A stretch of 64,000 nt of DNA from Acinetobacter cumulans (GTDB taxonomy: Bacteria; Pseudomonadota; Gammaproteobacteria; Pseudomonadales; Moraxellaceae), in assembly GCF_003024525.3 (NCBI RefSeq), contig NZ_CP035934.2, forward strand, positions 3,348,001 to 3,412,000. The letters are read 5' to 3'. Of the stretch, positions 59,090 to 64,000 are shown piece by piece. The notes beneath the pieces are model-generated. The model was not told the DNA's origin. It saw nothing but the letters and a program-made list of their open reading frames with translations, and did not search any database. Position 1 is the stretch's first letter. The number at the start of each line of letters is the position of its first letter. Both the position numbers and the translations under genes were made by a program.

Positions 59090-60370
59090 TCATTTTAAAA
59101 TGAATTTTGCGTTTTCAGTTCGAAATGCTTTTAAAACCACTTGCCCAGCACGACCCGTCGGACTTAAACCCAACTTCATTTGTTCTTGGCGAATCGCCTG
59201 ACGGGTTTTATCACCAATTAAGCCATCCACATTGCCAATGTCATAGCCTTTATTGAGCAAATATTGCTGTATTTCACGGCGCTCTGCTCGTGAAGTCCCT
59301 GCATCATCTGTTGGCCATGCAGTACTAAACGAACCTTTACCCTGTAAACGATCTGACAAATGTGCAATTGCTAAGGCATAACTTTCAGCTGCGTTATAAC
59401 TATAAATAGCATCGAAGTTTTTAAAGACTAAAAACAGCGGGCCATTTTCACCTGCTGGCATCATTAAACCGGCTTGTGAGCTTTCAGTTAGGTTGCCTTG
59501 AATGAGCGGTGAACCGTCTGCGCGTAATACACCACGATTGACCCACGATGCCAATGATTTTTTATTGCGTCGGCCTTCGCCCCCTAAATAAGTTCCTGCT
59601 GGCACTTTAACTTCAAAGCCCCAAGGTTGCCCTGTTTGCCAACCGCGCTTACTCAAAAAATTCGCTGTAGATGCTAAGGCATCAGGCACACTGGAGACCA
59701 AATCACGTCGACCATCGCCATCAAAATCAACAGCAAGCTCATCATAAGTGGATGGCATAAATTGCGTATGACCAAAAGCACCCGCCCATGAACCCTTTAA
59801 TTGGTCTTCACGAACATCACCACGTTGTAATAAACGCAGTGTAGTAAAGAACTCGCCACGGAAAAATCCCTGACGACGCCCCTCACAACTTAAAGTGCCT
59901 AAAGCCTGTAATAAAGGATAAGAACCCGCTATTTGTCCAAAATTGCTTTCTACGCCCCACACAGCAACCACAGTTTCAGCAGGAACACCGTAAGCGCTCG
60001 CCACTCGGTTTAATACATCTTTATGTTGCTGAAGCTTTTGCAGTCCAACCTGTACACGCTCATCGTCAACCAATCCAGATAAATAATCCCAAATTGGCGT
60101 TGAAAACTCTGGCTGGTAATTGAGTTTTTCTAAAACTGAATAATCTGGACTTAAATTTTGAGTATAGCGGTCATAAGTATTACCAGATACGCCACTCGCA
60201 AGGGCTTGCCCACGTAATTGGCTCAAACATGCTTGAAAATTTTGAGTTTGGGCTGGAGATTGAAATTCAGTTGAAGCTGTAACGACTTTTTGCCCATTAA
60301 TAATTAATTCAGCATGCGCTGTCGTCAATGCAAACAATGTGCTGGTACACAATAAAATGAAAGAACGCAT
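59090..60370 (-). CDS. Lytic murein transglycosylase (MltB-type) with PG-binding domain
   Basis: A 426-residue periplasmic enzyme with a Sec signal peptide (MRSFILLCTSTLFALTTAHA). The lysozyme-like domain shows the catalytic Glu in AVWGVESNFGQ and the MltB segments FTTLRLLQRGDVREDQLKGSWAGAFGHTQFMPSTYDE and DFDGDGRRDL. A C-terminal peptidoglycan-binding_1 domain (LLNKGYDIGNVDGLIGDKTRQAIRQ) follows. It cleaves glycan strands to 1,6-anhydroMurNAc ends, the substrate of the recycling pathway. There is no lipobox, so it is soluble, unlike E. coli MltB. Confidence 0.9.
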   Translation of the reverse strand: MRSFILLCTSTLFALTTAHAELIINGQKVVTASTEFQSPAQTQNFQACLSQLRGQALASGVSGNTYDRYTQNLSPDYSVLEKLNYQPEFSTPIWDYLSGLVDDERVQVGLQKLQQHKDVLNRVASAYGVPAETVVAVWGVESNFGQIAGSYPLLQALGTLSCEGRRQGFFRGEFFTTLRLLQRGDVREDQLKGSWAGAFGHTQFMPSTYDELAVDFDGDGRRDLVSSVPDALASTANFLSKRGWQTGQPWGFEVKVPAGTYLGGEGRRNKKSLASWVNRGVLRADGSPLIQGNLTESSQAGLMMPAGENGPLFLVFKNFDAIYSYNAAESYALAIAHLSDRLQGKGSFSTAWPTDDAGTSRAERREIQQYLLNKGYDIGNVDGLIGDKTRQAIRQEQMKLGLSPTGRAGQVVLKAFRTENAKFILK

Positions 60371-60450
60371 ATCCGCCTTATTTTTCTGGATTTGTATTTA
60401 ATTCTTAGCTTAACACCAGATGATGTATTTTTATGAGGGAATACGTAACT

Positions 60451-60727
60451 TTTGAATTCATTTTTAAATTTAAAGTAAAGTTTCGATTTTAAATTCAAAA
60501 AACTTCCCCACAGATCAGACTTAATGTTTTTAAATTCAAACTTTTATCCACAAGCCATTTAATCACAAGATTTTGATAAATATATTATTTTTAAATGCAT
60601 TAAACATGCTTTTGTTTTGAATTTAAACTGCAATAAATTTAAATTCAAAACTTTGAATTTAAAAGTAGTGTTTTAAATTTGAATTTGTTTTTGAATTTAA
60701 ATTCATTGTTGATATTTTGAATTCAAA
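60451..60727. repeat. Array of TTTGAATTTAAA / TTTAAATTCAAA 12-mers
   Basis: Six exact copies in either orientation (60488-60499, 60529-60540, 60616-60627, 60638-60649, 60652-60663, 60690-60701) and at least three near copies (60451, 60672, and the perfect palindrome TTTGAATTCAAA at 60716-60727) lie within 280 bp. The region contains no gene. A consensus DnaA box TTATCCACA is at 60544-60552. The array lies 80-360 bp upstream of the transglycosylase gene. Confidence 0.8.
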
Positions 60728-60916
60728 CTTAGCTTTTATTGTTCAATGCGTCTGAATAAAGAGGCAAGTTCGCTAAACAGTCTTTCAATTAAGTCGCACA
60801 GCAAGATGCCAATATATATAGCAAATAGGTGAATTTATAATCAATTGCTTTACCAGCAAAACCGACCAAAGGCCTGTCTGCGTAAAAGAGGCGCAATGAT
60901 GCCCGAAGTTAAGGTA
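60728..60916. other. Rest of the transglycosylase-purK gap
   Basis: About 190 bp between the repeat array and the purK terminator. No gene, repeat or recognisable site is seen. Confidence 0.5.
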
Positions 60917-60954
60917 TAAAAAAAGCGACCACTGACGTGATCGCTTTTTTTTAC
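60917..60954. terminator. Terminator of purE-purK
   Basis: AGCGACCAC/GTGATCGCT stem with one mismatch, loop TGAC, A run and T run on the two sides. Confidence 0.82.
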
Positions 60955-60967
60955 AGCAACTGTACGT

Positions 60968-62089
60968 TTAGATGCTCATATCTTCGCTAAGCGCTAAAGG
61001 ATTCGGTAAAATCTTCGCCAATTGACGGCATAAAGTGGTCAATTCAGCGCTGTCATTGGGCATTAAGGTAATATGGCCAATCTTACGACCTTCACGCTCT
61101 GACTTATTATAAAGGTGTAAATGCGCACCTTCTAAAGCCAAAACATCTTCAGATTTTGGATGTTGACCAATAATGTTCACCATTACAGTCGGACGAACCA
61201 CAGCCGTTGAACCTAAAGGTAAACCTGCAACAGCACGAATATGGTTTTCAAATTGAGAGCATACTGAGCCTTCAATTGACCAGTGACCTGAGTTATGCAC
61301 GCGTGGTGCCATCTCATTGGCATACAAGCCTTTGTCAGTCACGAACAGTTCAAGTGTTAATACACCGACATAATTCAAATGATTGAGCAGGCGAGTGATG
61401 TAGTCTTGCGCCACAGGCTGTAAATCAACACTGTTGGGTGCTGGAACAATCGAATGCGACAAAATGCCATTATGATGATGGTTTTCAGCCAAAGGCCAAG
61501 TACGTACATCACCATCTTGGCCACGCACCGCAATAATTGACACTTCACGAGAGAAAGTCACAAAGCTTTCTGCAATGAGTTCACCCGCAGGGCCAAGCTC
61601 AGCCCACGCTTGCGCAATTTGATCTGCAGTGCGCAATACAAATTGGCCTTTGCCATCATAACCGCCACGTGATGTTTTGAGTACGATAGGTAAACCCAAT
61701 TCAGCCACAGCAAGGTTTAAACCCTCAAGTGAAGTCACGGCTTTATACGGTGCAACTGGAATTGAAAGTTCATCAAATAAAGCTTTTTCAGACAAGCGAT
61801 GTTGTGCAATTGCCAAGGCTTGACGTGGTGGGTGCAACGTTTTGCTTTTCGTTAGAACATCGACATCCGTTAATGGCGTATTTTCAAACTCAAGACTAAA
61901 TACATCTGCACTGGCGATAAACTCTTGCAAGCCATTTTCTGCTTTGGTCGAAAATACTGGACCAAGCGCTGCCGATGGGCAATCTGTACTTGCTTCAAAA
62001 AAGGTGCATTGCACATTCAGTGGTAGGGCTGCTTGCGCCATCATACGACCCAACTGGCCACCACCAAAAATACCAATGGTTTTATCCAT
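60968..62089 (-). CDS. purK: N5-carboxyaminoimidazole ribonucleotide synthase
   Basis: ATP-grasp enzyme that carboxylates AIR with bicarbonate to give N5-CAIR, the substrate of PurE. 373 residues. The opening IGIFGGGQLGRMMAQAALPL, the ATP-grasp segment KTSRGGYDGKGQFVL and NEMAPRVHNSGHWSIEG are diagnostic. GGGAG precedes the ATG. Second gene of purE-purK, separated by 27 bp. Confidence 0.97.
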   Translation of the reverse strand: MDKTIGIFGGGQLGRMMAQAALPLNVQCTFFEASTDCPSAALGPVFSTKAENGLQEFIASADVFSLEFENTPLTDVDVLTKSKTLHPPRQALAIAQHRLSEKALFDELSIPVAPYKAVTSLEGLNLAVAELGLPIVLKTSRGGYDGKGQFVLRTADQIAQAWAELGPAGELIAESFVTFSREVSIIAVRGQDGDVRTWPLAENHHHNGILSHSIVPAPNSVDLQPVAQDYITRLLNHLNYVGVLTLELFVTDKGLYANEMAPRVHNSGHWSIEGSVCSQFENHIRAVAGLPLGSTAVVRPTVMVNIIGQHPKSEDVLALEGAHLHLYNKSEREGRKIGHITLMPNDSAELTTLCRQLAKILPNPLALSEDMSI

Positions 62090-62116
62090 GATATAACTCC
62101 CGTATTAAGCTTGCTC

Positions 62117-62629
62117 TTAGTTCTGACCAGGAATGTTTTTGCTCGCAACTTTTTCAGTTTGAGCCGCACGGAAATCTACAACATTTTTTGCAATTTCAGG
62201 ACGTGTTAAACCTAAAATTTGCGCTGCCATGATTGCAGCATTGGTTGCGCCAGCAGGACCAATCGCCAATGTACCCACTGCAATACCTGCAGGCATTTGT
62301 ACAATCGAAAGCAATGAATCAACGCCGTTCAAAATTGAAGACTTCACTGGAACACCCAGTACTGGAAGATCAGTTTTGGCTGCACACATACCTGGCAAAT
62401 GTGCAGCACCACCAGCACCCGCAATAATTACTTGAATACCGCGATCACGGGCTTGCTCTGCATATTCAAAAAGACGGTCTGGCGTACGGTGCGCAGATAC
62501 CACTTCCGCTTCAAATGGGACGCCAAGTTGCTTAAGCATATTGGCAGTGTGTTCGAGAGTTGCCCAATCTGATTGAGAACCCATGATAATTCCAACGAGA
62601 GGTGTGTCTTGTGAAGCGGCCGCATTCAT
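62117..62629 (-). CDS. purE: N5-carboxyaminoimidazole ribonucleotide mutase
   Basis: Converts N5-CAIR to CAIR. 170 residues, class I PurE. The core [32 protein letters not shown] and VGTLAIG segments are intact. It precedes purK in transcription. With purC at 6.3 kb, three consecutive purine enzymes are in this window. Confidence 0.97.
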   Translation of the reverse strand: MNAAASQDTPLVGIIMGSQSDWATLEHTANMLKQLGVPFEAEVVSAHRTPDRLFEYAEQARDRGIQVIIAGAGGAAHLPGMCAAKTDLPVLGVPVKSSILNGVDSLLSIVQMPAGIAVGTLAIGPAGATNAAIMAAQILGLTRPEIAKNVVDFRAAQTEKVASKNIPGQN

Positions 62630-62790
62630 TGCAATGTTTCCAGAGATTAGTTAAGAGAGATAAATCTCGACTAGAGCCAAGCTTTAATAAGAGCCCCATA
62701 TTATAGACTGAATTTTCAGCTCACCAAAATCTTAGAGTCAAACTAAGCGCAGATTTTTATTATTTTTTTATCAAGCTTGGCAAAACTTAA

Positions 62791-62815
62791 ATAAAAATAG
62801 GGCAGTAGCCCTATG
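62791..62815 (-). terminator. DUF486 gene terminator
   Basis: On the minus strand ATAGGGC-TACT-GCCCTAT followed by TTTTTAT, eight bases after the stop codon. Confidence 0.75.
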
Positions 62816-62822
62816 ATTTAAA

Positions 62823-63164
62823 TTATTGGCTACGAAAGACAAAATACACACAGCCCAATAGACACAAGCCAGCCCACACATAATCGAGTTTAAATGGCTG
62901 TTTAAACAGAAAAATCATAAAAGGTACAAAGACCAGTAAAGTCACAACTTCTTGGGTAATTTTCATTTCCCCCATAGACCAACCTTGTTGGGCAAGGTAG
63001 CGCGTTGCAGGAATCATAAAACTATATTCTGCTAAGGCAATGATCCAACTTAATAATATAGCCTTCCATAGAGGCGCATCGTGCGGTAAAAACTTTAAAT
63101 GACCATACCAAGCCAAAGTCATAAAACAGTTCGCAACAATCAATAATATAAAGGGCAGATACAT
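62823..63164 (-). CDS. DUF486 (DMT-superfamily) membrane protein
   Basis: A 113-residue protein with four TM segments. The opening LLIVANCFMTLAWYGHLKFL and the internal EYSFMIPATRYLAQQGWSMGEMKITQEV are the DUF486 signature. These are small inner-membrane proteins related to the drug/metabolite transporter superfamily; function unknown. It is upstream of purE on the same strand, separated by its own terminator. Confidence 0.87.
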   Translation of the reverse strand: MYLPFILLIVANCFMTLAWYGHLKFLPHDAPLWKAILLSWIIALAEYSFMIPATRYLAQQGWSMGEMKITQEVVTLLVFVPFMIFLFKQPFKLDYVWAGLCLLGCVYFVFRSQ

Positions 63165-63407
63165 TGGCTCAAATGTCTAGCAATAAGTGTGGCCATTTTA
63201 CGTTTTTTCTCACAAAATTTTTAACCTGTTACTATTTTTTTATAACACAAAAAAAAGCGCAAAATCACGCAAGAATATTCTATGTCCAGTGACAAGAAAA
63301 ACTATCTTTTCCCCAAGAGCCTTGCTATCGTTGCTTTCACATCAAATTAATCACGACAACAGCACCAATAATACGTGATGTGTCTATAAAAGCAGTGGAG
63401 TGAGCGT

Positions 63408-64000
63408 ATGCATCTGCATATTTTAGGTATTTGCGGCACCTTTATGGGTTCTTTGGCGCTACTGGCGCGAGACCTTGGCCATAAGGTGACGGGTTCAGAT
63501 CAAAACGTTTACCCTCCAATGTCGACCCAGCTAGAAAATGCAGGCATTACTTTAATTCAAGGCTATGACCGTAGCCAGCTACAACCACAACCTGATCTTG
63601 TAATTGTGGGCAATGCCATGAAACGTGGTATTGATGTTGTGGAATACATGCTCAATGAAGGCATGCCTTATATTTCTGGCCCGCAGTTCCTCGCAGACTA
63701 TGTCTTACAAGGTAAACACGTGCTGGGCGTAGCAGGGACGCATGGCAAAACCACAACAACGACGATGCTGGCATGGGTACTCGATCAAGCGGGTCTTGAA
63801 CCAGGCTTCCTGATTGGTGGTGTGCCTTTGGGCTTTAGCGAAAGTGCACGCTTAGGCGCTGGGAAATACTTCTGTGTAGAAGCAGATGAATACGATTCAG
63901 CGTTTTTTGATAAGCGCTCTAAGTTTGTGCATTACCATCCAAAAACAGCGATTCTGAATAACCTTGAATTTGACCATGCTGATATCTTTGATGATTTAGC
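63408..64000 (+). CDS. mpl: UDP-N-acetylmuramate:tripeptide ligase Mpl (5' part)
   Basis: The frame begins MHILGICGTFMGSLALLARD at 63408, with GGAG nine bases upstream, and is open to the right edge of the window (about 197 residues). Mpl joins recovered L-Ala-gamma-D-Glu-mDAP to UDP-MurNAc in peptidoglycan recycling. The ATP loop GVAGTHGKTTTTT is at about residues 107-119, and the later LIGGVPLGFSESARLG and VEADEYDSAFFDKRSKFVHY match Mpl rather than MurC. Truncated only by the window boundary. Confidence 0.95.
   Translation, partial: MHLHILGICGTFMGSLALLARDLGHKVTGSDQNVYPPMSTQLENAGITLIQGYDRSQLQPQPDLVIVGNAMKRGIDVVEYMLNEGMPYISGPQFLADYVLQGKHVLGVAGTHGKTTTTTMLAWVLDQAGLEPGFLIGGVPLGFSESARLGAGKYFCVEADEYDSAFFDKRSKFVHYHPKTAILNNLEFDHADIFDDL

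Noticed and set aside
60544..60552. DnaA box and AT-rich repeats as the chromosomal origin
   Set aside because: Only one consensus DnaA box is seen and dnaA, dnaN or gidA genes are absent; at most a DnaA-binding or regulatory locus.

Overview
The window is ordinary chromosomal DNA of an Acinetobacter species (genus-level call). The GC content is low, about 40%. The gene orders dapA-bamC-purC, ubiG-mupP-yciK, ribF-ileS-lspA-fkpB and purE-purK, and the phosphocholine-specific phospholipase C, all fit the Moraxellaceae/Pseudomonadales. There is no prophage, transposase or CRISPR array.

Layout. 1-12 kb: a 3' gene fragment, a bile-acid/Na+ symporter-family protein, nicotinamidase, an MhpT-like transporter, dapA-bamC-purC, a candidate sRNA, rarA, a GGDEF-EAL protein, a DUF523/TudS protein and a YcgN protein. 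12-23 kb: a DUF1328 peptide, murJ, ampD, nadC, phospholipase C with a 43-residue lipoprotein, rph, a FabR-like repressor, dsbA, and ubiG-mupP-yciK. 23-35 kb: small uncharacterised proteins, two RcnB-like proteins, argA, the sulfonate operon ssuADCB, a RutR-like regulator, a nucleosidase, a Rieske oxygenase and a TDT exporter. 35-41 kb: ribF-ileS-lspA-fkpB and an FMN reductase. 41-44 kb: four small RNAs between small metabolic genes. 44-48 kb: an ankyrin protein, an AT-rich DUF3644/HEPN-like gene and two paralogous AAHS transporters. 48.6-54.5 kb: a complete minus-strand rRNA operon (16S, tRNA-Ile, tRNA-Ala, 23S, 5S) with promoter, processing stems and terminator. 55-64 kb: a 35-residue and a 92-residue peptide, a YczE-like membrane protein, tyrS, anmK, a lytic transglycosylase behind an AT-rich repeat array, purK/purE, a DUF486 protein and the 5' part of mpl.

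The most notable system is at 41.0-43.8 kb. Four intergenic transcription units each have a GacA-type box (TGTAAG-N6-CTTACA, or one or two mismatches), a second conserved element 5 nt downstream, a -10 hexamer exactly 44 nt after the box, and an RNA of about 130-180 nt whose hairpin loops present AGGA before an intrinsic terminator. This is the architecture of the RsmX/Y/Z (CsrB-type) RNAs that titrate CsrA/RsmA. Hairpins that present the Shine-Dalgarno sequence as a loop AGGA upstream of ssuA and both AAHS transporters are possible targets in the same window.

A second theme is cell-wall recycling: ampD, mupP, anmK, mpl and a lytic transglycosylase are all present but scattered. Start codons were moved from the longest reading frame wherever a Shine-Dalgarno sequence or family alignment supported it. 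Nothing here was checked against a database.
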